Source of the DNA: Smittia aterrima
Lineage: Eukaryota > Arthropoda > Insecta > Diptera > Chironomidae
NCBI GenBank assembly: GCA_033063855.1
Contig: CP093831.1
Location: 11,160,001 to 11,224,000 of the forward strand
DNA length: 64,000 nucleotides
Direction: 5' to 3'
A model generated the notes under the pieces. The model was not told where the DNA came from. It saw nothing but the letters and a program-made list of their open reading frames with translations, and did not search any database. A program made the position numbers and the translations under genes. Shown here one piece after another: positions 11,264 to 21,738 of the stretch. Each line of letters starts with the position of its first letter. Position 1 is the stretch's first letter.

Positions 11264-12280
11264 TTACTGATTGTTTTTGAAGGATGATGGCATCTGCCCA
11301 TTAACAATAACAGCAAAGTAGGGATGATCCATTGCCTCGCGAGCAGTCAGTCGTGCACAATGGTCATAGCGAAGAAGTTTGTCGAGGAAGTCAAGAGCTT
11401 CAGGCGACACTAGATGTTGATTCTCCGAATGCACAAAGCGCTCCCATCGTTTGCGCGAGTGTCGCGACAAAATATCATTGAAACGTGGATCGAGCTCAAT
11501 GTTATATTTGTCGAGGTAGGCGTACAGCTCTTCAGTGCCAAGCACCTTTGCGATGCGAACGAGTTGATCATAGTTGTCGTGACCGTGGAAAAACGGTTCT
11601 TTACGGAATATCATCGAAGCCAACATACATCCGAGTGACCACATGTCCAACGAGTAATCATACATTTGATAGTCGACGAGCAACTCGGGACCTTTGAAAT
11701 AGCGACTAGCAACACGGACATTATATTCTTGACCGGGATGATAGAATTCAGCGAGACCCCAATCGATCAAACGAAGCTTCCGATTCTCGTGGTCAATCAT
11801 CACGTTGTGTGGCTTCACGTCGCGATGCATAATGCCCATGCTGTGGCAATAGTCCAAAGCCTTAAGAAGCTCATACAAATAATATCGAATGTCATAGTCC
11901 GTGAGCGTTTGATACAGTTGCTTAAAGTCTGTATTGTTGACGTGCTCGAAGATAAGAGCTGGAGTCCTTGATACCGGGTCTTTGACGACTGCGAGCAACG
12001 TGATAATATTGGTGCCGCCTCGCAAGTTCTCTAAAATCTTAATTTCGCGTTTGATCTTCTTCTTCTTAACGGGTTTCAGAATCTTCACGACACACTTTTC
12101 GTTGTTCGTTACGTTAATTGCCTCGAACACTTCGCTGTACTTTCCACGTCCGAGTTTGCGAACCAACTGGTAATCGTCCTGATTAGCCCAGTCAACGACA
12201 TAATTTTCATAATCCCAATATTCGCGTGGCTTATGAGAATTGACTTCTGCATAGACTCTTGAATTCGACGGAAGAGTCAT
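11264..12280 (-). CDS. CkIIalpha: casein kinase II subunit alpha
   Basis: Constitutively active Ser/Thr kinase, catalytic half of the CK2 tetramer. A single coding exon gives 338 aa, the family length. Visible features are the start MTLPSNSRVYAEVN, the Gly-rich loop GRGKYSEVF, the basic stretch KPVKKKKIKREIKIL typical of CK2, the catalytic loop HRDVKPHN, DWG in place of DFG, and the VRVASRYFKGPE activation segment. The frame stays open 82 codons upstream to 12526, but that stretch lies inside a predicted 5' UTR intron (donor at 12536-12535, acceptor CAG just before 12312). The canonical Met is therefore the start. Confidence 0.97.
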   Translation of the reverse strand: MTLPSNSRVYAEVNSHKPREYWDYENYVVDWANQDDYQLVRKLGRGKYSEVFEAINVTNNEKCVVKILKPVKKKKIKREIKILENLRGGTNIITLLAVVKDPVSRTPALIFEHVNNTDFKQLYQTLTDYDIRYYLYELLKALDYCHSMGIMHRDVKPHNVMIDHENRKLRLIDWGLAEFYHPGQEYNVRVASRYFKGPELLVDYQMYDYSLDMWSLGCMLASMIFRKEPFFHGHDNYDQLVRIAKVLGTEELYAYLDKYNIELDPRFNDILSRHSRKRWERFVHSENQHLVSPEALDFLDKLLRYDHCARLTAREAMDHPYFAVIVNGQMPSSFKNNQ

Positions 12281-12311
12281 CGTTCGAACTTGCTGAATAT
12301 TTGTCCAAGGT

Positions 12312-12537
12312 CCTGTTTGCGATGATATAATTGATGGGAACCGAGTTAGAAACGATTTAACCGCAACTGCAGGCCGAACACGTCTTAGAATCCAAGCAAT
12401 GTGTATCGACGATGCCGAAACAAATTGATTAAATAGGGAAATGATTTTGGATGTTCTATGCTCACTAAGGTTTGTAGGTGAAACGTAGGTGTGTGACAAA
12501 CAATATTTTTCACGGGCACTCAACACTGACGCTCACC
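12312..12537 (-). other. predicted 5' UTR intron of CK2 alpha
   Basis: On the minus strand a donor AGAAG|GTGAGC at 12536 and an acceptor CAAACAG ending at 12313 bracket about 224 nt. The acceptor lies 32 nt before the canonical start. This explains why the upstream frame looks like an N-terminal extension. Confidence 0.6.
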
Positions 12538-13569
12538 TTCTGGTCAAGTTGCTGGATTTTCCTTGTTCTCTTGCTTTCCGTTGTCGGCTTAATGTTTCTG
12601 ATGTGGGGCGAGCTAAAATGGCAGACGGGCCTTTTCACTTTCTATCGAGCAGACTGATTCTAATGAAAAAACGATAATTGTCAGTTATTTCCAAGCTTCA
12701 CTGCTCCAATTATTGTTTCAACATACCATATGGACCCTTGCGAATCTATTTAATTTGTCCAAAGCACCAGAAAGCGGCTATACGTGAGACTATAAAAATT
12801 ATTTCAAATGTCTCTCCGTGTTCAGAATTTTCCGATTTTTGTGGCCGGGCCGCAATACGACACGAAGCTTTTATTTTGAATTTTGCCAAAGTTTCGTGCG
12901 TGCTGCCGTTAAGTTTTATCAAACTTAAAAAAATCATTAATAAGATAAGAAAACTTCGATACCAACTTAGATTGGATATCTTCGTAATTTTTAAGAAAAC
13001 TGAAATCTTGAATTAAAATTTGAGTTTCTGTAATTTTTTTTGTCGAACACTTGTTCAATTAATTTTAACATTTTTATCATTGCAATCTATTTTCTGAAAG
13101 TGAAAACAATAGCGATAAAAAATTACAAGATATTAATTTCAGTTTTTTAATTTATTTTCCAGCATGTATTAAATGAACAAACATAAAAAAGTATTTACTA
13201 AAGAAAATGCAGAAAAGAATGATTGTTAATGTTGACAAAGGAATGATTCCCAAAAAAATATTTGATAAATTACGACAACTAAGATTTTAATTCTTAAGCG
13301 CCATAGAAGATCCACATGTTTTTTCTTCGAAACTCTTTCCTATGGAAGCTATAACATTTACGATTAGAAATAAAATTTTTTGTTTGCTTATATTGATTCT
13401 GAATTGTTGCGAATGCTGGAATGATTTGGGATGATGCAGGCTCTTGTTTGATTGTTGTGCAATTAGGTAGAAAATTTTTGCCAAGAAGCAAGTGAATATT
13501 AATCTGCTCGTCCACATCATCGCCAAATATTGATGTTGTTGATGTTGTTTTAAAAAGCTTAGTGCATGG
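12538..13569. other. CK2 alpha promoter/5' UTR and EF1-alpha 3' UTR
   Basis: The part next to CK2 alpha is less AT-rich (around 12540-12640) and fits a 5' UTR. The part next to EF1-alpha is 3' UTR; TTTATT at 13151-13156 is a plausible poly(A) signal on the minus strand. Frames near 12678-13016 and 13287-13628 have no recognisable protein. Confidence 0.5.
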
Positions 13570-15024
13570 CTATTTCTTTGCCTTGACGGCTTTTTCAGCA
13601 GCCTTTGTGGTCTTGCCTCCTGAGGCATCCTTGAAGTTGACGGATTTGATGACTCCGACAGCGACAGTCTGTCTCATATCACGAACGGCGAAACGTCCCA
13701 AAGGTGGGAAGTCTGAGAAGGATTCAACGCAGAGAGGCTTGGATGGCTGCAAGACAACCATGGCGGCATCACCAGATTTGATGGATTTGGGGTTGTCTTC
13801 AGTTGATTTTCCGGTACGACGATCGACCTTTTCCTTGATTTCAGCGAATTTGCAGGCGATGTGAGCAGTGTGACAATCCAAGACTGGTGTGTATCCGTTG
13901 GCGATTTGTCCAGGGTGGTTCAAGACAATAACTTGAGCAGTGAAGTCAGCGGCGCCACGTGGTGGGTTGCTCTTGCTGTCTCCGGCGACGTATCCACGAC
14001 GCAATTCCTTGACGGAAACGTTCTTGACGTTGAATCCAACGTTGTCTCCGGGAACGGCTTCTTGCAAAGCTTCATGATGCATCTCAACTGACTTAACCTC
14101 AGTGGTCAAGTTGACTGGTGCGAAAACGACAACCATACCTGAAAAAAAAATTTAAAATATTTAATATTTTTAATTAAATGTATGAGATTTAAATAATTTA
14201 CCTGGTTTGATGATTCCAGTTTCAACACGTCCAACTGGTACTGTTCCGATACCGCCAATTTTGTAGACGTCTTGCAAAGGCAAACGCAAGGCCTTGTCAG
14301 TTGGGCGAGATGGTGGCAAGATAGCATCCAAAGCTTCAATCAAGCACTTTCCGTCAGCCTTTCCTTCTTTACGTTCGACAGCCCATCCCTTGAACCATCC
14401 CATCTTTGATGAAACCTCCAACATGTTGTCTCCGTGCCATCCTGAGATTGGGACGAAAGGAACTCCAGCTGGATTGTAACCGATCTTCTTGATGTATGAG
14501 GAGACTTCCTTCTTGATTTCCTCGAAACGAGATTCTGAGTATGGTGGCTCAGTCGAGTCCATCTTGTTGACACCAACGATCAATTGTTTGACTCCAAGAG
14601 TGAAGGCCAACAAAGCGTGCTCGCGAGTTTGTCCGTTCTTTGAGATACCGGCTTCGAATTCACCAGTACCGGCGGCAACGATCAAGACGGCGCAATCAGC
14701 TTGGGATGTTCCTGTGATCATGTTCTTGATGAAATCACGATGTCCAGGGGCATCAATGATGGTGACGTAGTATCTTCCAGTTTCGAACTTCCACAAGGCA
14801 ATATCAATGGTAATACCACGCTCGCGTTCGGCCTTCAATTTGTCCAAGACCCATGCATATTTGAAGGAACCTTTGCCCATTTCTTGAGCTTCCTTCTCGA
14901 ACTTTTCGATGGTACGCTTGTCGATACCTCCGCACTTGTAGATCAAATGACCAGTGGTGGTTGATTTACCGGAATCGACATGTCCGATGACGACGATGTT
15001 AATATGAACCTTTTCCTTTCCCAT
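13570..15024 (-). CDS. eEF1alpha: translation elongation factor 1-alpha
   Basis: GTPase that delivers aminoacyl-tRNA to the ribosome. Two coding exons (15024-14202, 14138-13570) give 463 aa, the usual length. The GTPase motifs are G1 GHVDSGKST, G3 DAPGHRDF and G4 NKMD, followed by EF-Tu domains 2 and 3. It is a typical, highly conserved copy ending in Lys-rich KAVKAKK. Codon use is visibly biased to C/G-ending codons compared with neighbours, as expected for a very highly expressed gene. The first ATG (MGKEKVHIN) follows an acceptor at 15040-15039, so a noncoding first exon exists upstream. Confidence 0.98.
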
Positions 15025-15038
15025 GTTTGATGGATATT

Positions 15039-15734
15039 CTGAAGACACAAAGGAAATTGCAGTTAGTCATCAATTTCAACATGTGGTTCGCGAAAATATT
15101 TGCGATTTCCGCGAAAAATTTATGAAAATGAAATTTAAATTTTTTTAAATTTATTCGCGAGATAAGATAAATGAAACCTTGGATAATATTGCGAAATTGT
15201 TTCGCGAGACATTTTAGAAGAACTTTTTCCAGTTTTCAAGATGGCGGCGGAGCGGAAATGGAGTTTCGAGATGAAGTGTAAAAAATTCTTTTGGTTATCA
15301 AAAGTGCATAAGACCAGCGAGATTGCAACATTTTTTGATTGCCAACAATTTCTTCTTATCTTTGCGCATAGCAACAGGTGTCTAAGTTCAGAAATAACGC
15401 GAAAAACTGCGATTGAAGAAAAGACATGTGGCAGCGAAAGACATTTTGTTTCGCGAATTACTTGGATACTTATGCAAGAAAAATGTGTTATCTCGAAGAT
15501 ATCAGCGAAACCGGCCACTTAACAATTATTATTGCACTAGACAGCAGGAAAAGACTTTCATAAAATATGGAAATTTGCAAAATGCCGCTGCCACGCGGTC
15601 ACGAAATTTTAATTTCAATTTAAATAGCGAAATTCGATTAATTTCGCGATAAAAAGATATTTCCCGATATTATTACGATTGCCGCAAGCAAATTATTAAC
15701 TTTTAAACCCTTAAATAATTGAATTAACACTTAC
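15039..15734 (-). other. 5' UTR intron of EF1-alpha with a TCGCGA cluster
   Basis: Donor CATT|GTAAGT at 15734 and acceptor TCTTCAG at 15040-15039 give a first intron of 696 nt, a common layout for EF1-alpha genes. Five perfect TCGCGA palindromes lie inside, starting at 15088, 15155, 15202, 15451 and 15644, with related CGCGAA copies near 15110 and 15398. Open frames here are chance. Confidence 0.7.
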
Positions 15735-16106
15735 AATGCGAATAATTAAACTGAACTGAAGAGCGAAACCAAAATCGACTTGTCTGCTCGAGAGTGAAAA
15801 TCGAAAGAACGATCGAGGCCGAAGTTGTACAAAAAACGAAGAAGAACGCTATGTTCGACATCCCTGTAATTTTTTAAATATATTTACGTTAGATTTCGAA
15901 ATCGCTGCAATTCACGAAGAACTAGAGCCGAAGAGAAGGGAACGAACAAATTTCACAACATTTCGTTTATTATAATTTTACAGGTTCTCGTATAAAAATA
16001 TGTTCGTACGTAGGAGTAAAGGAACGTCATCGACTCCCAAAATAAACTTTAATAGCTAAATCACGAGGTTTTTTTACACCAGATAATGAATTGATTTCCT
16101 TTATCA
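15735..16106. other. EF1-alpha noncoding first exon, promoter and Nse2 3' UTR
   Basis: The EF1-alpha first exon starts somewhere above 15735 on the minus strand. Nse2, also on the minus strand, ends at 16107. No clear TATA box stands out. No other gene is seen. Confidence 0.45.
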
Positions 16107-16837
16107 TTACATCAACGACATTGACGATTCGTGTTCCTTAGCTTGCAAGTATTGCTTGAGCTCGCGATCTTCCTGCAAGTTAGCTTCAATGACGGGCTGC
16201 TTGTTGAGACAACCAACGTAGGGACATCTAAAATTAAATGAATAAGGATTTTGAATCATGTCGATTATTATCTATTACCTTAAACGAGGATTCATTCTTA
16301 AAGATGCTCGGATCGAAGTCAAGTCGTAAAGATGATTGCAGATAATATTTCGAACTGGATCTTCGATTTGACGCTTTGTAATTGGATCAATCGTATTCAT
16401 ATCAGCCTGTAATTCCATATCATCGACATTCGTTGTGTTTTGCGTCTGTTGAGTAGTTTTTGTTATTGCTTGATTCATCGAAGCCTTAACATCTTCAATG
16501 TCTCTCATAAACTTCATGTAACGTTGAGTATTTTCTGGGACTTGACATTGCTTTCGAGCCTCTAATTGCTGTTTCTTGAATTCTTTATCAAAGTCTTTAG
16601 AAGGTTCGCAGTTAAACGAAAGTGCCAAGTAATTATCCACCTCGAATTCTTGCTCAATCTTGCAGAGTCGTTCGATATTGTTCATTGCAACATCAGTTCC
16701 TAAAAAAAACATTTTTAATTTAAGAATTCAGCATTTAAAGATTCCTTACCATCAATTCCATGTTCCATCTTCATCTCGAATGATTTCAAAGATGATTTTG
16801 TAATCTTATCCATGCAAGTTCTCATATAGTGATCCAT
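16107..16837 (-). CDS. E3 SUMO ligase Nse2/Mms21 of the SMC5-SMC6 complex
   Basis: SP-RING SUMO ligase acting in DNA repair. Three exons (16837-16750, 16699-16279, 16227-16107) encode 209 aa. The C-terminal half holds the SP-RING: DPITKRQIEDPVRNIICNH, then CPYVGC, keeping the single Cys-His plus Cys-Cys zinc ligands of Siz/PIAS fingers. The intron before the last exon splits the finger just ahead of CPYVGC. The N-terminal half is helical, matching the arm that binds SMC5. Drosophila has paralogues (qjt, cerv), so a one-to-one name is not given. Its ATG is 173 bp from the divergent RPC10 ATG, so the two probably share a promoter region. Confidence 0.9.
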
Positions 16838-17010
16838 TTTTAATTCTCAAATTTCGCCGGTTTTGTTTACAAAAATTTCCCGCCTTAGTTTCAGTTGCCC
16901 TGCAAAAACTACGACGACTTTTCATTCGAAAAACGTGAATTTAAGAAAACAATATTTTCCTGGCATTTACAATCGACAACTCCATTCAATCGCACAGTTC
17001 TTAAACGAGT

Positions 17011-17448
17011 ATGCTTTTGTTCTGTCCAACTTGCTCGAATTTGCTTTTGGTCGAGTTTTCATCAGTTTGTTTACGTTTGTCGTGTTCAACATGTAAGTCG
17101 ATTTAAAATTATGAAATTCTTTAACTAAACAAATTATTCTCTTTGCAGGTCCTTACATTTCTAAGATCACGAAGAAGATTTCAGAAAGAACATATCCAAA
17201 GCTTAAGGTAAAATATTACAAGCCGCTTAAAAAAGTGAAATTTCAATTTATTCTAATTTTAGGAAGTTGATCATGTTATGGGAGGAAGTGAGGCTTGGAA
17301 GAACGTAGACTCCACTGACGCTGTTTGCCCTACCTGCAGTCACACACGAGCATATTTCATGCAGATTCAAACAAGAAGTGCTGACGAACCTATGACCACT
17401 TTCTTCAAATGCTGTAACGCGACTTGTGGACACAACTGGAGAGACTAA
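17011..17448 (+). CDS. Polr3K: RNA polymerase III subunit RPC10 (POLR3K, yeast Rpc11)
   Basis: Small Pol III subunit needed for RNA cleavage and termination. Exons 17011-17092, 17149-17207, 17263-17448 give 108 aa, exactly the human length. The N-terminal zinc ribbon reads CPTC..CSTC, the latter split by the first intron. The C-terminal TFIIS-like ribbon reads CPTCSH..CCNATCGHNW and ends at WRD. The stop lies seven bases before the ATG of the YrdC gene on the same strand, with no room for a separate 3' UTR or promoter. Confidence 0.95.
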
Positions 17449-17455
17449 AACCGTA

Positions 17456-18157
17456 ATGAAATTGATTATCAACCTATCGAATAAGGCAAGAATTTTTAGC
17501 AAAATGAACACAGTAATCATGAAAACAGCACATAAAGGAGCTGTAGAATTAGCTTCATCTCTCATCGACTCAGGTCAAGTTATCGCCCTGCCAACTGACA
17601 CTATTTATGGTTTGGCTTGTAGTGCCAATGACCCCGATGCGATCAAGAGACTTTATGAAATCAAAGGTAGAAATGAAGAGAAGCCAGTAGCAATTTGTGT
17701 TAGTGACTTTACAGACTTGAGACATTGGGGAGAGGCGGATCATCTAGATAAAGAAATGTTGAAACAGTTGTTGCCTGGACCAGTCACGATTGTATTAAAG
17801 AAAAGCAAACATCTTGACAATCCATACTTAAATCCGGGAGTTAGTAAAATTGGAATCAGAATACCTGATTCTGACTTCATCAGAGATGTTTGTCGAGTAT
17901 TCAAACAGCCAATTGCATTAACATCTGCAAATCGAAGCAGCGAGAAAAGTTCTTTGAAAATAAATGAATTTTCTGAGCTCTGGCCTAGTCTCGGAGCTGT
18001 AATGGATGGAGGTGCCTTGAGCGATGCTGAGGATCACAGAGCAGGTTCTACCGTTGTTGATCTCAGTGAGCTGAATATATGTAAAGTCATTAGGCAGGGA
18101 ATTAATTATAAGCTAACGATAAGCATAATTGAGCGATTCAACATTAAGTTAGAATAA
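17456..18157 (+). CDS. YRDC: YrdC/Sua5-type threonylcarbamoyl-AMP synthase
   Basis: Makes threonylcarbamoyl-adenylate for the t6A37 modification of ANN-decoding tRNAs, in cytosol and mitochondria. A single exon gives 233 aa. The YrdC fold is clear: PTDTIYGLACSA, KGRNEEKPVAICVSD, LPGPVTIVL, IGIRIPDS, ALTSANRSSE. The first 20 residues (MKLIINLSNKARIFSK) are basic and amphipathic, suggesting a mitochondrial presequence. In-frame Mets further in would give a cytosolic form (inference). The gene is intronless and begins seven bases after the RPC10 stop. AATAAA at 18186-18191 is its likely poly(A) signal. Confidence 0.95.
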   Translation: MKLIINLSNKARIFSKMNTVIMKTAHKGAVELASSLIDSGQVIALPTDTIYGLACSANDPDAIKRLYEIKGRNEEKPVAICVSDFTDLRHWGEADHLDKEMLKQLLPGPVTIVLKKSKHLDNPYLNPGVSKIGIRIPDSDFIRDVCRVFKQPIALTSANRSSEKSSLKINEFSELWPSLGAVMDGGALSDAEDHRAGSTVVDLSELNICKVIRQGINYKLTISIIERFNIKLE

Positions 18158-18173
18158 TGAGACTTTCAAGATT

Positions 18174-18191
18174 TTTATTTGAACGAATAAA
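18174..18191. terminator. overlapping poly(A) signals of YrdC (+) and Imp2 (-)
   Basis: TTTATT at 18174-18179 is AATAAA for the minus-strand Imp2 transcript. AATAAA at 18186-18191 serves YrdC. The two signals are six bases apart and point past each other, so the mature 3' ends should overlap. Confidence 0.6.
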
Positions 18192-18216
18192 ATTTGTTTA
18201 AGATCCTAATAAATAC

Positions 18217-18883
18217 TTAAGCGTTTTGACTTTTCTTTGTTGTTATAACTAGCGATGGGCGAATTTCAGCTCTGTTTAAACGTCGCCAGCTCTGAGGTGG
18301 CCAAACGACATGAGTTGCGATTGCTGTAAGTAAACCCATAGGAGCTGCACCAAATGTATTGGAATCGAGAGAGTTGTTGTAGTTGTCACCTTCAACCTAA
18401 AGAAAGAGTTATCGTCAAGCAACCGTTACTTCGACCTTCGAAGAGTTTACCCAGAAATGTCCTTTTGATACTTTTACATATTTCTCCTTGTAACCATGCG
18501 TTTCCACTGTGTCATTCTGCAATGCGATAACTCGTTTAATTAACTTCTGGTTAGGATCCTTTGGACTGATCAAACAAATGATATCTCCTCTCTCAACTTC
18601 ATAATTTCTTGCTTTGTACTAAAAGAAAAAATCTTTAATATTTCGAGCCAAACATTTTCTATTCTTTCATTTCTTACCTTATTCAGAAACACATATTCAT
18701 GCTCTTTCTTTGGATTTAGCGTTGGTTTCATGCCTATACCAGAGAAACGTGATTTACTGTCTTTAATTTGTTCTTATTATTGCTATACTAACTTTCTCCA
18801 TCCACCCTTGCAACATATCCGAAAGCATCGACTAAAGCGAATGAAACCGGAATTGCCAGCAAAGGTTTTATCCAGTTTTGCAT
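18217..18883 (-). CDS. mitochondrial inner membrane protease subunit 2 (Imp2/IMMP2L)
   Basis: Signal-peptidase-family Ser/Lys protease that removes intermembrane-space sorting signals. Exons 18883-18793, 18733-18678, 18618-18451, 18396-18217 give 164 aa, close to human IMMP2L. After an N-terminal membrane anchor, the nucleophile Ser31 sits in RVDGESMKPTLNP and its codon is completed across the first intron. The general base Lys77 is in KLIKRVIAL. Box D/E regions follow (RGDIICLISPK, GHFWVEGDN..NSLDSNTFG). The stop is 59 bp from the convergent YrdC stop. Confidence 0.94.
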
Positions 18884-19139
18884 TTTATTAAATATATTTT
18901 TGCATAACTTTGTTTTTTTTTTGAAGTTCACTATTTTAGTAAATTAAAGGGGACACGAACTTAGTCTTTTCGAAGTCGAAAATATCAACCAATCACTGAA
19001 CAACAAGTCTCGGTCGCCTTGATTGCGGCAGAATTTTTTTAAAAGAGTAAATTAAGGATAAATTGTGAAGACACGACTGCATATTAGTCAGTATATCAGT
19101 TCAATTAAGCGAAGAGAGTTCGAGTACAGCGAGGGAATA

Positions 19140-21078
19140 ATGAAGTTCGTCGCAATTTTGTTAATGGCTTTTATTGCCAACTCATTAGCCGCTGAAAGTG
19201 ACGTTCTTGACTTGGGCGATAGCGATTTCTCAACAAGAGTTGCTGAGACTGAAACCACTCTGGTTATGTTCTACGGTTAGTATCAAACTTATCTTAAAAT
19301 ATTTCTTTGAAGAACGATTTCATTCTAAAATTGCTTTGTACTGAGGTTATTTCATTAACATATTTCTTCTTATTCTGTTCCCACAGCTCCATGGTGCGGT
19401 AAGTGCCACATCGATTGTTTAATAACTTATTTCCAGCAATTGCTAACCTTGAAATCTCTTGTTCTCTCCTTGGTTCCTAGGTCATTGCAAAAAGGTAAAT
19501 TCTTGTCAATTCAATCAGACAACATTTCTAACAAATTTTTTCTCAGCTCAAACCAGAATACGCCAAGGCTGCTGAGCTGATGCGCACTGATGATCCACCG
19601 GTTGCTTTTGCGAAGGTTGATTGTACTGAAGCCGGTAAAGATATTTGCGGAAAGTTCTCAGTCTCTGGTTATCCAACTTTGAAGATCTTTAAAAATGGAG
19701 AAGTGTCACAAGACTACAATGGTCCACGTGAAGCAGGTAAGAGACGATAAATCTCATAATTTATATCTTGATCTATATTAATGCCTTATTTAATAGCCGG
19801 TATGGTAAAATACATGAGAGCTCAAGTTGGACCAGCCAGCAAAGATCTGTCAAGTGTTGAAGCTTATGAGAAGTTCCTTAAAGTTCAAGAAGGGTCAATT
19901 ATTGGATTCTTCGAGAAAGAAACTGATTTGAAAGCAGTGTTTTCCAAATATTCTGATCAACAACGCGAGAAGTTCCGATTCGGTCATTCAAGTAATGCCG
20001 ATGTGTTGGCTAAAGCCGGAGAAACGTGAGTAAAGTAATTTACTGTCTTTAATCTGTTCTTATTATCTTTATCTCCCTGATAAGAAATGCCATCGTTCTC
20101 TATCGTGCACCGCAATTGAGCAACAAATTCGAAGCTGACTTCGTGAAGTTCGAAGGCAAAAACAAAGATGACTTGAACGAGTTTGTAAAGAAATCTTTGT
20201 AAGTCTGATGAAATTGATTTTTATCGAATTTTTTTGATTAATTTTATTTATTGCAGCCATGGACTTGTTGGTCTCCGTAATCGTGATTCCATTGCTGACT
20301 TCAAGAACCCACTTGTCGTTGCTTACTACGCAGTTGACTATCAAAAGAACCCTAAGGGAACAAACTACTGGCGTAACAGAGTCTTGAAGGTTGCCAAGGA
20401 ATGGGAAGGAAAAGTTAACTTCGCTGTCAGTGCCAAGGATGAATTCCAACATGAATTGAACGAATATGGTTATGACTATGTTGGAGATAAGCCTTTGATC
20501 TTGGCACGTGATGCTCAGAATCAGAAATTCATCATGAAAGATGAATTCTCGTAAGTTAAAAATGTCTAATCAATCGATTCGAACATTAATAATTAATTTT
20601 CATGAATAATAGAATCGACAACTTGCAAGCCTTCGTTAACGATCTTGAAGAAGGAAGTTTGGAGGCTTATGTTAAGTCCGAAGAAATCCCTGCATCCAAT
20701 GATGGCCCAGTTGTCGTTGCTGTAGGAAAGAACTTTGAAGATGTCGTTACCAACAACAACAAAGACACTTTGATTGAATTCTACGCTCCATGGTGTGGAC
20801 ATTGTAAAAAACTCGCACCAATCTTTGATGATTTGGGCGAACAGCTTAAGGGTGAAGATGTTTCTATTGTAAAGATGGATGCTACTGCTAATGATGTGCC
20901 ACCTAAATTCGATGTTCGTGGCTTCCCAACTCTTTTCTGGATTCCTAAGGGCGGAGAACCAATCCGTTATGAAGGTGGCCGTGAAGTTGATGATTTCGTC
21001 AAATACATTAGCAAACATGCCACAAAAGAACTGAAGAGCTTCGATCGATCAGGAAAACCGAAGAAGACAGAATTGTAA
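19140..21078 (+). CDS. ERp60: protein disulfide isomerase ERp60 (PDIA3/ERp57)
   Basis: ER-lumen thiol oxidoreductase acting on glycoproteins with calnexin and calreticulin. Eight exons: 19140-19275, 19387-19398, 19481-19494, 19547-19736, 19797-20025, 20085-20198, 20257-20550, 20613-21078. The product has 484 aa. A signal peptide (MKFVAILLMAFIANSLAA) is followed by domain a with C49-GH-C52, the redox-inactive b and b' domains, domain a' with C391-GH-C394, and the retention signal KTEL. The first active site is assembled from two micro-exons of 12 and 14 nt. Their phases are right, and skipping either one shifts the frame or removes a catalytic Cys. The gene is divergent from Imp2 with 256 bp between ATGs. 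Confidence 0.97.
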
Positions 21079-21738
21079 TCTCATAATGATTATTTTCATA
21101 AAATTTCTTACAATTAAAGTCTTTCTTTTGTCGATCTTCTGGCAAATTTTAATTTACAGTAAAACAATTTAAGAATAATTTCCATTCGACGTTTGTGATT
21201 AAAACGCATTTTAAGGAAATAGAGTTCAATGACTCTTCACTCATACGAGTTCGTCTTAAGTTTTAGCAAACAAAAATTAAACAAATTCCAATCCTTTAAT
21301 ATAAAAATAAAACTTCCTAAAATTTCTTAATCAGACTCTTTCTAAATTGAGAAATCAAATTCATTTACAGTTTATTCATTTTTTATTCTCTTCAGAAGAT
21401 ATTTCAATCCATTCAAGTCGGCATAAGTTTTTGCTTTGTAATAAGTCATACTTTTAGAAATTATGCTCACTAAAGAAATAGGACCTGATGATATAGCAAT
21501 TTTTCGACTTTGAATAGTACAAGTTTGATATTTGCTGAGAGGAGCGAAAAGGAAAACGTAAAGAATTGCGCGATGTGTGTTTATTTAGTAATTTTTATAA
21601 GCGTCAAACGACTTACAAAATCGCATCTTCAAACGGAATTGATTTGGACGTTCAATAGCAAAAGAGAAAGATCACACATTAACTCACAAGTGCGCGCTAC
21701 AAACAAGAAATGAATTGAGAAGAAATGAGCAATTAAAA
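21079..21738. other. intergenic between ERp60 and Ubc13 (convergent)
   Basis: 3' UTRs only. ATTAAA near 21113 follows the ERp60 stop. The frame near 21510-21713 shows no domain. Confidence 0.55.

Noticed and set aside
12281..12526. 82-codon N-terminal extension of CK2 alpha with a targeting-like sequence
   Set aside because: It lies within a predicted 5' UTR intron (donor 12536, acceptor before 12312), and the canonical start MTLPSNSR matches the family exactly.
13287..13628. Minus-strand frame overlapping the end of EF1-alpha
   Set aside because: It is a shifted reading of the last EF1-alpha codons plus 3' UTR.
15241..15522. Plus-strand open frame opposite the EF1-alpha first intron
   Set aside because: It starts plausibly but shows no domain, lies wholly in an intron, and has no splice or poly(A) context.
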